The translations under genes and the position numbers were made by a program. The notes beneath the pieces are model-generated. The model worked only from the letters and a program-made list of their open reading frames with translations. It did not search any database and was not told the origin of the DNA. This document shows, in pieces, positions 33,797-41,930 of a DNA stretch of 41,930 bases (position 1 is its first letter; every line of letters begins with the position of its first letter). Source of the DNA: CAZJDV01 sp964544865 (lineage in GTDB: Bacteria; Chloroflexota; Dehalococcoidia; Lucifugimonadales; CAJWER01); the NCBI GenBank assembly GCA_964544865.1, contig CAZJDV010000011.1:1-41930 (forward strand). Reading direction: 5' to 3'.

Positions 33797-34657
33797 CTAC
33801 TTTTCGTCGAAGGCCCGCAGCCGCCTTTCGCCGTGCCACCACGGAATAGCGAGCTTCTCCACTACTCCCACCAGGATGAACAGGCCTACTCCAATGGCGG
33901 AGAGGATGGCGATCGCCGCGAAGACTCGCTCTGTCAAGAACTGCGGCTTGGAGCGGATCATCAGGTAGCCCAGGCCCTCGCTGGAGCCGACCCACTCGCC
34001 GATTACCGCACCTATAACACAGACGGTGATCGCTATCTAGGTCCCCGATAACAAAAATGGCATGGACGAGGGCGCCTGCAACTTGAGGAATATCTGCCAC
34101 CGGCTGGCGCCGAGCGTCCGCATGAGGTTGACGACGTCCGGGTCGGCGGATTTCATGCCGTCCACCGTGTTCACCACGATGGGGAAAAAGGCGATGAGCG
34201 CCACAACGATTATCTTGGGGGCCAGGCCGTATCCGACCCAGACCAATAGCAGCGGCGCGATCGCGATGATGGGAATCGTCTGAGAGGCGATCACGAAGGG
34301 ATAGATCGCCCTTTCCGTCGTCCGAGATAGCGCGATGCCGGTGGCCACTACGATCCCCGCGGCCAGCGCCAGAGCGAACCCAACGAGGACCTCCTCCAGC
34401 GTCACTAAAGTATGCCGGGACAACAATCCCACGTCGTCGACGATTGTGACAGCGATGACAGATGGCGCCGGCAACAGCCACTTCTGCACGTCGAAAATGT
34501 GCACGTAGCCTTCCCAGGCTCCAAGGATAGCCGCAACGATCAGAAGCGGCGGGAGCCAGCGGGCGGCCAGAGCGCTCAGTCGCCCGGAGTAACCGGGCAG
34601 CTTGCCGGAAACGCCCGAGCGGACGTGGACCGATGATGTTCGCTCCTCGAGAGTCAT
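33797..34657 (-). pseudogene. thiX: Thiamin-precursor ABC transporter permease with in-frame TAG
   Basis: A binding-protein-dependent permease (BPD_transp_1) with about six membrane helices. Codons run from ATG 34657 for 206 residues to TAG at 34037-34039, right after MPFLLSGT. The same frame then continues for 79 residues with normal family sequence (VIGAVIGEWVGSSEGLGYLM, then the last helix and PWWHGERRLRAF) to a TAG at 33797-33799. The stop sits where relatives usually have Lys, one base change from AAG. The EAA loop that contacts the ATPase (NLMRTLGASRWQIFLKLQAP) precedes the stop, but the final two helices follow it. It may be a real null mutation, a read-through case or a sequencing error. 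It overlaps the thiZ stop by 4 bases. Confidence 0.75.
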
Positions 34658-35469
34658 GTCACAGCGTCTTGGGCCAAGGGATCCCTTTCATCCCTGATAT
34701 ATGACAGAAGCATCGCCTTCAGGGCCACGAAGGTGGGCTCGGTGACCACGTCCCGACTGCGGGGTCTCGGCAGCTCCACGCTGACCACCTGCTTTATCCG
34801 GCCGGGGCGGGCCGTCATCACATATATCCGGTCCGACAGGAAGATGGCCTCGTCGACATCGTGGGTCACGAGTACGATGGTCTTGTCCAGCGATTCCCAC
34901 AAGCCCAGCAACCACTCCTGAAGCTGCACGCGACTCAGTGCGTCCAGGGCACCGAAGGGTTCGTCCAGTAGAAACACATCTTGGTCGGCCAGCACGGTCC
35001 GCAGGAACGAGGTCCGCTGCCTCATTCCGCCCGACAGGGCGTAGGGAGGCTCTTTCTCGAAGCCCTTCAGCCCGAATCGCTCAGTCAGCGCGCTCGCTCT
35101 CGCCCGGGCCACGTCCCTCGCCACACCCTGCAGCTCCAGTCCGAGGATGGCGTTGTCTATCACGTTTCTCCAGGGCAGCAGCAGGTCTTTCTGCTGCATG
35201 TACCCCACGGCGCCGAGCCTTTTTCCCGCACGCCGCCCATTCAGGTAGATCGCCCCCGAGGTCGGCTCCTCCAGACCCGCGATCACGTTCAGCAGCGTGC
35301 TTTTGCCGCAGCCGCTGGGGCCGATGATGCTGACGAGCTCCCCGTCGCCTGCATGGAGATCCACGTTCTCGAGCACCGATAGCGTCTCTCCGCTCCGTGC
35401 GAAGTCCTTGCTCACGTCCTCCACACGGATCTTCGGAACCGTCTTCGGTCCAGCATCTAGGGCACTCAA
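34654..35469 (-). CDS. thiZ: Thiamin-precursor ABC transporter ATP-binding protein (ThiZ-like)
   Basis: Nitrate/taurine/thiamin-precursor-type ABC ATPase that powers uptake by ThiX and ThiY at the inner membrane. It has Walker A GPSGCGKST, a Q-loop in MQQKDLLLPWRN, signature ALSGGMRQR, Walker B VFLLDEPFGALDALSR and the H-loop VTHDVDEA. The frame is open to 35490, but a start there would lie in the T tract of the riboswitch terminator; TTG at 35467-35469 has AGGA 8 bases upstream and gives 271 residues. First gene of the TPP-controlled operon; its TGA overlaps the thiX ATG. Intact. Confidence 0.9.
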   Translation of the reverse strand: MSALDAGPKTVPKIRVEDVSKDFARSGETLSVLENVDLHAGDGELVSIIGPSGCGKSTLLNVIAGLEEPTSGAIYLNGRRAGKRLGAVGYMQQKDLLLPWRNVIDNAILGLELQGVARDVARARASALTERFGLKGFEKEPPYALSGGMRQRTSFLRTVLADQDVFLLDEPFGALDALSRVQLQEWLLGLWESLDKTIVLVTHDVDEAIFLSDRIYVMTARPGRIKQVVSVELPRPRSRDVVTEPTFVALKAMLLSYIRDERDPLAQDAVT

Positions 35470-35482
35470 GTAGCGCGTCCTT

Positions 35483-35521
35483 GAAAACAAGACGGGCCGC
35501 CTGTCTGTCTGGGCGGCCCGT
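35483..35521 (-). terminator. Terminator of the TPP riboswitch expression platform
   Basis: On the minus strand a perfect 10-base stem (35512-35521 with 35492-35501) and 10-base loop is followed by CTTGTTTTC. It begins 21 bases after the aptamer and ends just before the thiZ ribosome site, so TPP binding most likely stops transcription. Confidence 0.85.
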
Positions 35522-35542
35522 GCGATACGGGGAAAGACCTCG

Positions 35543-35628
35543 TCCCTTCGCTGGCATTATCCAGATCAGGTCTCGGGGTCGTCCCATCAATCGGAACCTC
35601 TCAGCCTGGCTTCCCAAGCTCCCCCCGG
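35543..35628 (-). ncRNA. TPP riboswitch (THI box)
   Basis: The minus strand carries the conserved THI-box elements in order: GGGGGGAGCTT, GGCTGAGAGG, then ACCTGATCTGGATAATGCCA and GCGAAGGGA. These are the thiamin pyrophosphate aptamer landmarks, and the outer GGGA and TCCC parts pair to close P1. It controls thiZ-thiX-thiY and lies divergent to rsmG. Confidence 0.95.
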
Positions 35629-35767
35629 GCGTATGTTTCATCAGACCGCAGTCTAGCCGAGATCGGGGCAAGTGTCAAATTACGAGGACTCAAGACACTA
35701 TCCCATTTCACGCCCGGCGCGTTATCCTTGCTGTTCGGGCATCTCATTATCGGACCTGGGGGACACG

Positions 35768-36487
35768 TTGAAACTGTTGGTGAAAGGCGCGGCTGCTCTC
35801 GGAATTCAACTTGACACGGCGCAGGCCGAGCAGTTCCACAGATACTACGAGTTGATCGTCGAGTGGAACAAGCGATTCAATCTGACACGGATCACCGATT
35901 GGGAAAAGGCGGTCTTGCACCACTTCCTGGACTCGCTGACCATAGGGATGGTGCTGCCGTCGGCGTTGGAGCGTCTGAATGGGAGGGTGCTCGACGTGGG
36001 CAGCGGCGCGGGGGTGCCCGGTGTGCCGCTGATGATCGCCTTCCCCGGCCTGCAGGTGACGCTTATCGAAGCCACGGCGAAGAAGGCGAAGTTCCTCGCT
36101 CACGTTGCCGACGAGCTGTCGTTGAGCAACCTGGCGGTGTGCGCCGGGCGGGCCGAGTCCCTCGCCCACGAAGCGGAGTTGCGCGAGAGCTTCGACGCGG
36201 TCGTGGCGAAGGCCGTCGCGAAGCTGAACGTGCTGGCGGAGCTTACCCTCGCCTTCTGCCGCGTGGGCGGTATCGTGGTTGCGCAAAAGGGCCCGACGGT
36301 GCACGATGAAGTACATGAAGCGGGCCGGGCCATAGAGCTGATGGGCGGAGAAACCGAGGATGTAAGAGAGGTGGCCGCACCGAGGGCCACCGAGCCGAGG
36401 TCGCTGGTCGTCATACGAAAGTCCGCCCCGACGCCCGGCAGATATCCGCGGCGGCCCGGCATGCCCGCGAAACGTCCCCTGCAGTAA
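35768..36487 (+). CDS. rsmG: 16S rRNA (guanine527-N7)-methyltransferase RsmG
   Basis: Methylates G527 in the 16S rRNA 530 loop using SAM; loss gives mild streptomycin resistance in some bacteria. I choose TTG at 35768-35770, with GGGGG upstream, giving 239 residues; the frame is open from 35672 but those 32 residues are not conserved. Motifs: YYELIVEWNKRFNLTRITDW, the SAM site LDVGSGAGVPGVPL, VTLIEATAKKAKFL, AVVAKAVAKLNVL and the C-terminal TPGRYPRRPGMPAKRPL. RsmG often sits beside mnmG or parAB near the origin; those are not here. It starts 128 bases from the divergent riboswitch. Confidence 0.95.
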   Translation: MKLLVKGAAALGIQLDTAQAEQFHRYYELIVEWNKRFNLTRITDWEKAVLHHFLDSLTIGMVLPSALERLNGRVLDVGSGAGVPGVPLMIAFPGLQVTLIEATAKKAKFLAHVADELSLSNLAVCAGRAESLAHEAELRESFDAVVAKAVAKLNVLAELTLAFCRVGGIVVAQKGPTVHDEVHEAGRAIELMGGETEDVREVAAPRATEPRSLVVIRKSAPTPGRYPRRPGMPAKRPLQ

Positions 36488-36505
36488 CGGACCACAAGGA
36501 GCCGA

Positions 36506-37621
36506 ATGGGCTCATCACCTGCTGAGCGAGATGACGCCGTGCCCATGAGACGGCGCCTTTTGTCGTTGCCGACGCTTCTGTCCTTCGGCGTCGCCGCCGG
36601 ATTCACATACTTCCTTGCCACCCAGTTCGACCTCGACTGGAGCAGGACGTGGGTGAACGTCCGCGGCATCAATCCGTGGCTCTACATGCTGGCGTTCGCG
36701 CTCTACTACGTGAGCTTCGCCTTCAGAGGTCTCCGATGGAGGGTGCTGGCCTACAACGCGGAGCTGCAAAAAGCACCCGGCGTCGAGCTTCCTTCGGCTC
36801 TCCGCTTCTCCCAACTGATCGTAATTGGCTGGTTCGTAAACTCCATCGGCTGGCTTCGCGCGGGCGACGCCTACCGCGCGTACGCGCTCTCGGCGGACTC
36901 CAACGGCGACTTCTCTTCGAGTCTCGGCACCGTGCTAGCCGAGCGCGTCGCGGACATGATTACGGTGCTGGCGCTAATCCTCGTCGGCGTGGCCTGGTTC
37001 TCCGCTAACAGCGACGCCAGCGGCACCTGGCTCATAGCCGCCGCCACCTTCGTGATGGCCGTGGGTCTGGCGACGCTGATGGTCCTGATGAGGAACTATG
37101 GCGTGAGGCTCGTCCGATTCCTTCCAGACCGTTTCCAGGGTCGCTACCACCGGTTCCACAGCAGCGCGCTGGACAGCCTGAAACGGCTACCGGTCATCTT
37201 CGTGTTGGGCGTCGCGGGCTGGATGCTGGAGGTGGCCCGGCTCTACTTTGTCGTCTTGGCCCTCGGCCTTGAGATCTCTCTGGCGTTGGTGCTCGTCGTG
37301 GCCCTCGGTCACGCGATCCTCAGCACGGTGCCCACCCCTGGGGGCGTCGGCGCGGTGGAGCCGGGGGTGACCGGCCTCCTGACCCTGGGTCTGGCGCGAG
37401 GAGACGCGGTGTCGATCACGCTGGTCGACCGCACTATCACCTATCTCAGCGTCATCGTCATCGGGGGAGTGGCCTTCTTGCTCTGGCAGGCGTCGCAATC
37501 GCGCAGACGGCGGGCACGATCTTCCAGGCAGGCAGGGCTCGACTCGGCAGGGGCACTCCGGCATGAAGGCGCACATCGGGCCGGGGGAAAGGGACGCCGC
37601 AACGATATCCCCTCGGCTTGA
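36506..37621 (+). CDS. Lysylphosphatidylglycerol synthase-type flippase domain membrane protein (UPF0104)
   Basis: A 371-residue membrane protein of the PF03706/TIGR00374 family, which covers the flippase part of MprF and stand-alone proteins of unknown substrate. About eight hydrophobic segments are visible. Family marks are FAFRGLRWRVL, the glycine and arginine loop WLRAGDAYRAYAL, LAERVADMITVLALI and, in the second half, the strongly conserved STVPTPGGVGAVEPGVTGLL. The C-terminal 45 residues are basic and probably cytoplasmic. There is no lysyltransferase domain, so lipid aminoacylation itself is not expected. It lies 18 bases after rsmG and is likely co-transcribed. Confidence 0.85.
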   Translation: MGSSPAERDDAVPMRRRLLSLPTLLSFGVAAGFTYFLATQFDLDWSRTWVNVRGINPWLYMLAFALYYVSFAFRGLRWRVLAYNAELQKAPGVELPSALRFSQLIVIGWFVNSIGWLRAGDAYRAYALSADSNGDFSSSLGTVLAERVADMITVLALILVGVAWFSANSDASGTWLIAAATFVMAVGLATLMVLMRNYGVRLVRFLPDRFQGRYHRFHSSALDSLKRLPVIFVLGVAGWMLEVARLYFVVLALGLEISLALVLVVALGHAILSTVPTPGGVGAVEPGVTGLLTLGLARGDAVSITLVDRTITYLSVIVIGGVAFLLWQASQSRRRRARSSRQAGLDSAGALRHEGAHRAGGKGRRNDIPSA

Positions 37622-37681
37622 CCTCAACCTGCCGTAGGCCGTACACTCCGCCTCAGTACGCGCGTCGCATCGGAGGAACAA

Positions 37682-38923
37682 ATGCCTAGACCAGTCAGCC
37701 ACGTGGTGAAGCGGCCCGGTAGGAAGCCAGAAGACCCGGACCTGGAGATACCCGTCGCAGAGGACCTGGCCGGCGTGCCGGGGGTACCCCTGATCGATGC
37801 CGATGTGTCCTTCTACAGCAGGGTGGAGCCGCTGGAGAGCCAGACCATCGAGAAGGGCGCCGACCGGGACTGGGTGTGGACCGTCTACTCCGACGAGATG
37901 GCCAGGTACAAGAAGGCCCACGACGAGCGAAGCAAGCCCCTCGTCGAGGCGGCGGCGGAATCGGCCAGCGTGGTGCCGTTCGCGGCCCCCGAGCCCGGCA
38001 AAGACATCACCGAGGATATACGACGCAAGTGCCGCGAGATGGGTTTCGGCGAGGTGGGCTTCACCAAGTACGACCGCAGGTACACCTACGCCAGCAAGAA
38101 AGGGAGGGCCAAGTTTCGCCATGCCATCTGCCTGGCGCTGGAGCAGGACTACGACCAGACCCAGACCATCGCCAGCATGGAGGCCGAGTACACTCACTAC
38201 GGCACATACGAGGTAGAAGGGGCGCTCGGCCTGGAGCTGGCGGCATACATCCGCAGCCTGGGCTATCGCGCCCAGATTCACAGCCCTTCTGATCCCAGTG
38301 CGGCTTTCATCCCGATGTTCGTCAGCGCGGGCCTCGGCCAGCTAGGCGCCAACGGCCAGCTTCTGTCGCCGCACTTCGGGTCCAGGTCGCGCTTGATGAT
38401 CGTTACCACCGACGGCCCCGTGACCTATGACAAGCCGGTGGACTACGGATTCCACAAGTTCTGCCAGGTCTGCGTGAACCGCTGCCTGGGGCGGGCCCTG
38501 GTGAAGCAAAAGGTGATGTGGCGGGGCGTCGAGAAGAACAAGCTCATCTACGACAGGTGCCGCCCAGTCATGGCCCGCTACGATGGATGTGGCGTCTGCA
38601 TGAAGGTCTGCCCAGTTCAGGAGTACGGGATGAAGGCTGTGATGGAGGAGTACGTCGAGACCGGCGAGGTCCTCGGCAAGGGGACCGACGACCTGGAGGG
38701 CTATACCCTGCCTGGCAGAGGATACTTCGGGCCTGGGAAGCTGCCGCACTTCGATCACGACTTCTTCGAGTTCCCCCACGGGCGGCGCGAGGACTGGCTG
38801 TCCCAGCAGTTCAAGGATAGGCTCGCCACCGACGGTGCGCCGACGCCTGAGGAGCTCACCGATTTCGCTCTGTGGGTCAAGACTTTGCTGAAAACGGACC
38901 CATCGGAACTCCGCGAGGAGTAA
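37682..38923 (+). CDS. Reductive-dehalogenase/QueG-like double 4Fe-4S protein
   Basis: A 413-residue protein that resembles the cobalamin-binding and Fe-S part of reductive dehalogenases and epoxyqueuosine reductase. The core text is LELAAYIRSLGYRAQIHSPS, IPMFVSAGLGQLGANGQLLS and DKPVDYGFHKFCQVC. Iron-sulfur ligands: Cys261, Cys264 and Cys268 form CxxCxxxC in place of the standard CxxCxxCxxxC, whereas Cys293, Cys303, Cys306 and Cys310 fit the second motif (ending KVCP). So one cysteine appears to be missing. There is no Tat signal and no nearby anchor gene, so a respiratory dehalogenase role is unlikely. The N-terminal 110 residues are not recognised. A GGAGG site precedes ATG. Confidence 0.78.
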   Translation: MPRPVSHVVKRPGRKPEDPDLEIPVAEDLAGVPGVPLIDADVSFYSRVEPLESQTIEKGADRDWVWTVYSDEMARYKKAHDERSKPLVEAAAESASVVPFAAPEPGKDITEDIRRKCREMGFGEVGFTKYDRRYTYASKKGRAKFRHAICLALEQDYDQTQTIASMEAEYTHYGTYEVEGALGLELAAYIRSLGYRAQIHSPSDPSAAFIPMFVSAGLGQLGANGQLLSPHFGSRSRLMIVTTDGPVTYDKPVDYGFHKFCQVCVNRCLGRALVKQKVMWRGVEKNKLIYDRCRPVMARYDGCGVCMKVCPVQEYGMKAVMEEYVETGEVLGKGTDDLEGYTLPGRGYFGPGKLPHFDHDFFEFPHGRREDWLSQQFKDRLATDGAPTPEELTDFALWVKTLLKTDPSELREE

Positions 38924-39052
38924 TCGGAACCCCTCGGCTTCAGAATGAAAACCTGCCATTCATAGCTAGCCTGGGGCTATCGCAGCCTGCTGCCGCGTTA
39001 CACTTGGAGCAAGCACGCGCACCTTTGACGTAAGAGACAAAAGGAGACTCAC

Positions 39053-40738
39053 ATGACCTCAGAGGTCAAGGCCCAGCTCAAGCGTAAGAGCCACGTCGTT
39101 AGCGACGGACCCGACCGAGCGCCGGCGCGGTCCATGCTGCGCGCGGTGGGGTTGAAGGACGAGGACATGGACAAGCCGTTCGTCGCCATTGGCAACCTCG
39201 CCAGCGACGTGACTCCGTGCAACGTCCACCTCGGCCGCCTGGCGAGAAAGGTCAAGGAGGGCGTCTGGGCCGCGAACAGCGTCCCCTTCATGTTCGGCAC
39301 CATAACCATCAGCGACGGCATCTCCATGGGCACCGAGGGCATGAAGGCGTCGCTGGTCAGCCGGGAGGTCATCGCCGACTCAATCGAGACCGTGACCTTC
39401 GGCGAGAGCATGGACGGGCTTATCGTCGTGGCCGCCTGCGACAAGAACATGCCCGGCTCTCTGATGGCGATGGCCAGGCTCAACGTCCCGTCGCTGTTCT
39501 TCTACGGCGGCGCGATCCTGCCCGGTAACTTCAGAGGCAAGGACGTCAACATCCAGGACGTTTTCGAGGCCGTGGGCTCCCACGCCCGCGGCACGATGAC
39601 GCTGGACGACCTGATGGAGATGGAGCGGGTAGCGTGCCCAGGCGAGGGCGCCTGCTCCGGCATGTTCACTGCCAACACGATGGCCTCAGCCATCGAGGCC
39701 CTGGGCATGTCGATCCCCGGCGCCGCGTCGATCCCCGCGGTGGACACGCGCAACGAAGAGACGGCCCTGGACGCCGGGCGCGTGCTCTACAGCCTGCTGG
39801 AGCGCGACATCAGGCCTCGCGACATCCTCACCCGCGACGCGTTCGAGAACGCCATCATGGTCGTGCTGTCGATGGGCGGGTCCACCAACGCCGTGCTGCA
39901 CTTGCTGGCCATAGCCCACGAGGCCGAGGTGGAGCTGGAGATCGACGACTTCGACCGGCTCAGCCGCAAGACTCCCTACATGGCCGACCTGCGTCCCGGA
40001 GGCCGCTTCGTCATGTCGGACGTACACAAGGCCGGCGGGGTGCCGGTGGTCATGAAAGAGCTTCTGGGCGCGGGCCTGCTGCACGGCGACGTCATGACCG
40101 TCACCGGCAAGACGGTGGCCGAGAACCTGGACGCCTTCGACGTCAAGCCCGACAACCGGGTGTTTTACCCTGCCTCCTCACCTCGCAGCGCGACTGGTGG
40201 GTTGGTTATATTGAAGGGCAACCTGGCGCCGGACGGTGCGGTCATAAAGGTCGCCGGGACCGCGCACCTGAGCCACCGGGGCCCCGCCAGGGTCTACGAC
40301 GGTGAACGGGCGGCGTTCAACGCCGTCAACGGCGGCAAGATCAAGAGCGGCGACGTGCTGGTGATCCGCTACGAGGGCCCCAGAGGCGGGCCCGGCATGC
40401 AGGAGATGCTGGCCGTGACGGGCGCCATCGTCGGACAGGGCCTCGGAGACAGCGTGCTGCTCTTGACCGACGGGCGATTCTCCGGCGCCACCCACGGGCC
40501 GATGATAGGCCACGTCGCGCCGGAGGCCCAGGTCGGCGGTCCCATCGCCCTGGTCGAAAATGGCGACACGATCTCCATGGACGTGGACGATAGAGAGCTT
40601 AACGTAATGCTCCCCGACGATGAGCTAGAGCGCCGCCGCACGAAGTGGACCGCCCCTCCGCCTCGATACAAACACGGCGTAATGGCCAAGTACGCCAAGC
40701 TGGTGTCCTCGGCGTCCAAGGGAGCCGTGACGACGTAG
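39053..40738 (+). CDS. ilvD: Dihydroxyacid dehydratase
   Basis: Fe-S enzyme that converts dihydroxyacids to 2-keto acids in valine, leucine and isoleucine synthesis. The 561-residue length is normal. Start: ATG 39053 with AAAAGGAG upstream. Cluster cysteines are in TPCNVHL, AACDKNMPGSLMA and ACPGEGACSGMFTANTM, and the magnesium-binding and substrate motifs SMGGSTNAVLHLLAIAHE, KNLAPDG-like GNLAPDGAVIK, YEGPRGGPGMQEML and TDGRFSGATHGPMIGHVAPEA (in parts) are intact. The 129 bases upstream carry no T-box or clear leader peptide. The gene stands alone; the other ilv genes are not in the window. Confidence 0.96.
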   Translation: MTSEVKAQLKRKSHVVSDGPDRAPARSMLRAVGLKDEDMDKPFVAIGNLASDVTPCNVHLGRLARKVKEGVWAANSVPFMFGTITISDGISMGTEGMKASLVSREVIADSIETVTFGESMDGLIVVAACDKNMPGSLMAMARLNVPSLFFYGGAILPGNFRGKDVNIQDVFEAVGSHARGTMTLDDLMEMERVACPGEGACSGMFTANTMASAIEALGMSIPGAASIPAVDTRNEETALDAGRVLYSLLERDIRPRDILTRDAFENAIMVVLSMGGSTNAVLHLLAIAHEAEVELEIDDFDRLSRKTPYMADLRPGGRFVMSDVHKAGGVPVVMKELLGAGLLHGDVMTVTGKTVAENLDAFDVKPDNRVFYPASSPRSATGGLVILKGNLAPDGAVIKVAGTAHLSHRGPARVYDGERAAFNAVNGGKIKSGDVLVIRYEGPRGGPGMQEMLAVTGAIVGQGLGDSVLLLTDGRFSGATHGPMIGHVAPEAQVGGPIALVENGDTISMDVDDRELNVMLPDDELERRRTKWTAPPPRYKHGVMAKYAKLVSSASKGAVTT

Positions 40739-40792
40739 GGGGGTGGGCCGTGGAGGGAAAGGTGAGCTCATTCTTCCTCGCGGCAAGCCTCG

Positions 40793-41634
40793 CTAGGCCC
40801 CCCCGATGCGCTCCTTGTACGCGACATCGCCGCCGAGAGCATCCGACTCGATCCAAAGGGCGTATTCGCGCTCTAGCGTGTCGGCTCTTGCCTTCACTGC
40901 TGCCTTCTCAACTGACGCCTGAGTCACATGCCGTTGGAAGTCAATCAGGTATCGATACTCGCGGTCAACATTGAGGCCTTTCCCAATCTGCCACCCCAGA
41001 CGGCAAAGGAACTCTTCGATGAAACGAGCCAACTTTTCAGTCTCGTCTGCAGTGGTGACCATCAGTTTCCACGCCGAGAGCACCGTCGATGCAGTGATGG
41101 CCCGATTCCGCAGAATCTCGAGGTCGTCAAACGCCACTTCATGGAGTGTTAGTTTGGCTCTTGTCTGCGCGATCCAATCTTTCGGTCCCTCAGTCAAAGT
41201 CCCGTATCGCTTGAACAAGCGTTGTAGGTCGAAGTGGCGAGTGCCGGTGAACCCCCCGTTTCCCTGAATCGAGAAGACCTAGGCGAGAATCTGGGCAGCC
41301 ACCCCCTCTTTCGCGAATCGGCGGGTGGGAATCTTAATCTTGTCCAAGAACGCGTGTTGGCCTATTCCTTGATTGGTAAAACATTCGTCGCGCAGATCGC
41401 CAACCATGGCGTTGAGCTTCTCTCCAGAGTTGATGATGGCGCCTAGATTCAGCCGCGTAAATTGGAGATGAATTCTTCCGGGCGACTACTATCGGAAAGC
41501 TTCACGATTGTGATCTCATAAGCTCGGAACTCGTCTACCAATCGTTGAGCCAGGCCGTCTTCCTTCTCTGTTTTTTCCTCAAGCTCGCGGAAGCTCGAGT
41601 CTTGCAAAGGGGTGAAAGGTTGTTTTCCATCTTC
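40793..41634 (-). pseudogene. DUF262 (GmrSD/ParB-like) protein remnant, truncated beside an IS element
   Basis: Read from about 41634 on the minus strand, the text is DGKQPFTPLQDSSFRELEEK, then LAQRLVDEFRAYEITIVKL, a frameshift near 41450-41470, then FTRLNLGAIINSGEKLNAM and FAKEGVAAQILA, TAG at 41279-41281, and finally GGFTGTRHFDLQRLFKRYG to a TAG at 40793-40795. The RLN-SGEKLN pattern is the DUF262 hallmark seen in GmrS-type restriction proteins. The N-terminal catalytic part (DGQQR region and before) is missing, cut at or near the IS end. Only the last 141 codons form an open frame. It lies downstream of and convergent with ilvD. Confidence 0.65.
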
Positions 41635-41930
41635 TGTAGAGCGTCAGCGAAAGTGGGACACATTCGGACTGAAATTAACAGAGACTATCGGTAGGTAAGG
41701 CGAGCTCCTGGCAGGAGGATAGAATGTCCCCTGGAAAGGAGCAACAGTGACAGAGAACACAGAAGATAAGAACCGGGCCGCAGAAGAACGGAGCCAAGAC
41801 ACCAGACGATTGGTTCGTCAGGTCAGATCAGCGACTTGTAGGAAATACACCCCGGAAGAGAAGATCCACATAGTGCTGCAAGGCTTCCGTCGTGAGGTCA
41901 CGGTAAATGACCTGTGCAGGCGGGAGGGAA
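41635..41930 (+). mobile_element. Left part of an IS3-family element (runs off the window)
   Basis: Non-coding sequence followed by an IS3-type orfA. The left end is not fixed: candidate TG ends are at 41635 and at 41654 (TGGGACACATTCGG). The right end, orfB and target duplication lie outside the window. The DUF262 remnant stops at this border. Confidence 0.6.
41747..41930 (+). CDS. IS3-family transposase orfA, partial
   Basis: Begins at GTG 41747 with a strong GGAAAGGAG site and continues to the window end, 61 codons. The part RKYTPEEKIHIVLQGFRREV and TVNDLCRREG is the N-terminal helix-turn-helix of IS3-type OrfA proteins, which bind the element ends. The preceding 35 residues are charged and less conserved. 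The catalytic DDE domain would be in orfB beyond the window, so activity cannot be judged. Confidence 0.8.
   Translation, partial: MTENTEDKNRAAEERSQDTRRLVRQVRSATCRKYTPEEKIHIVLQGFRREVTVNDLCRREG

Noticed and set aside
40737..40806. Terminator after ilvD
   Set aside because: GGGTGGGCC and GGCCCCCCC could pair over a long distance, but the stem is imperfect and there is no T tract.

Overview
The window looks like a piece of a GC-rich, free-living bacterial chromosome, most likely from the Chloroflexota (Dehalococcoidia/SAR202-like). That placement is an inference from gene content: a threonyl-tRNA synthetase without TGS domain, an RNase Y-YmdB-PHP-PlsY cluster, an enolase-superfamily dehydratase, a D-aminoacylase, an XdhC/MocA-type pair and a reductive-dehalogenase-like protein in one core-gene region. 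No marker was compared with a database. A 10-N scaffold join at 16563-16572 and a 75-base G/C homopolymer block near 23910-23984 show that this is a draft or metagenomic assembly.

Layout. 1-839 (+): the end of a membrane protein and a SCO1 lipoprotein. 856-14137 (-): purN, an ABC-exporter fossil, the thrS-infC-rpmI-rplT translation cluster, a family 2 glycosyltransferase, purH, purM, a broken SDR, purF and two tandem MFS exporters. 14480-30426 (+): rny, ymdB-like gene, PHP hydrolase, plsY and a zinc-finger membrane protein; then an Lrp/AsnC regulator, aspS, a methyltransferase, prs, a D-aminoacylase, a TauE/SafE permease, a mandelate-racemase-family enzyme, xdhC, a mocA-like gene and a decayed parDE pair. 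30450-35628 (-): an ABC-F ATPase with an attenuator-like leader, and a thiamin-precursor ABC transporter (thiZ, broken thiX, thiY) under a TPP riboswitch. 35768-40738 (+): rsmG, a flippase-like membrane protein, a reductive-dehalogenase-like Fe-S protein and ilvD. 40793-41930: a decayed DUF262 gene next to the start of an IS3-family element.

How the genes work together. Four purine genes (purN, purH, purM, purF) and prs, which makes the PRPP used by PurF, point to de novo purine synthesis. thrS, infC, rpmI, rplT, aspS, rsmG and rny are translation and RNA-turnover genes, and several have readable promoters, leaders or terminators. The most striking control signals are an apparent AUA start codon on infC, a long paired element just upstream of the thrS ribosome site, a terminator with a possible short peptide upstream of the ABC-F gene, and the TPP riboswitch with its terminator.

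Six loci appear broken (ABC exporter, SDR, thiX, parD, parE, DUF262 gene), with in-frame stops, frameshifts or internal deletions beside recognisable downstream coding sequence. Either this genome is shedding accessory genes or the consensus has local errors; read mapping would decide. Several degenerate palindromic repeats lie between genes. I found no tRNA, rRNA or CRISPR array, and no clearly new multi-gene defence or biosynthetic system.
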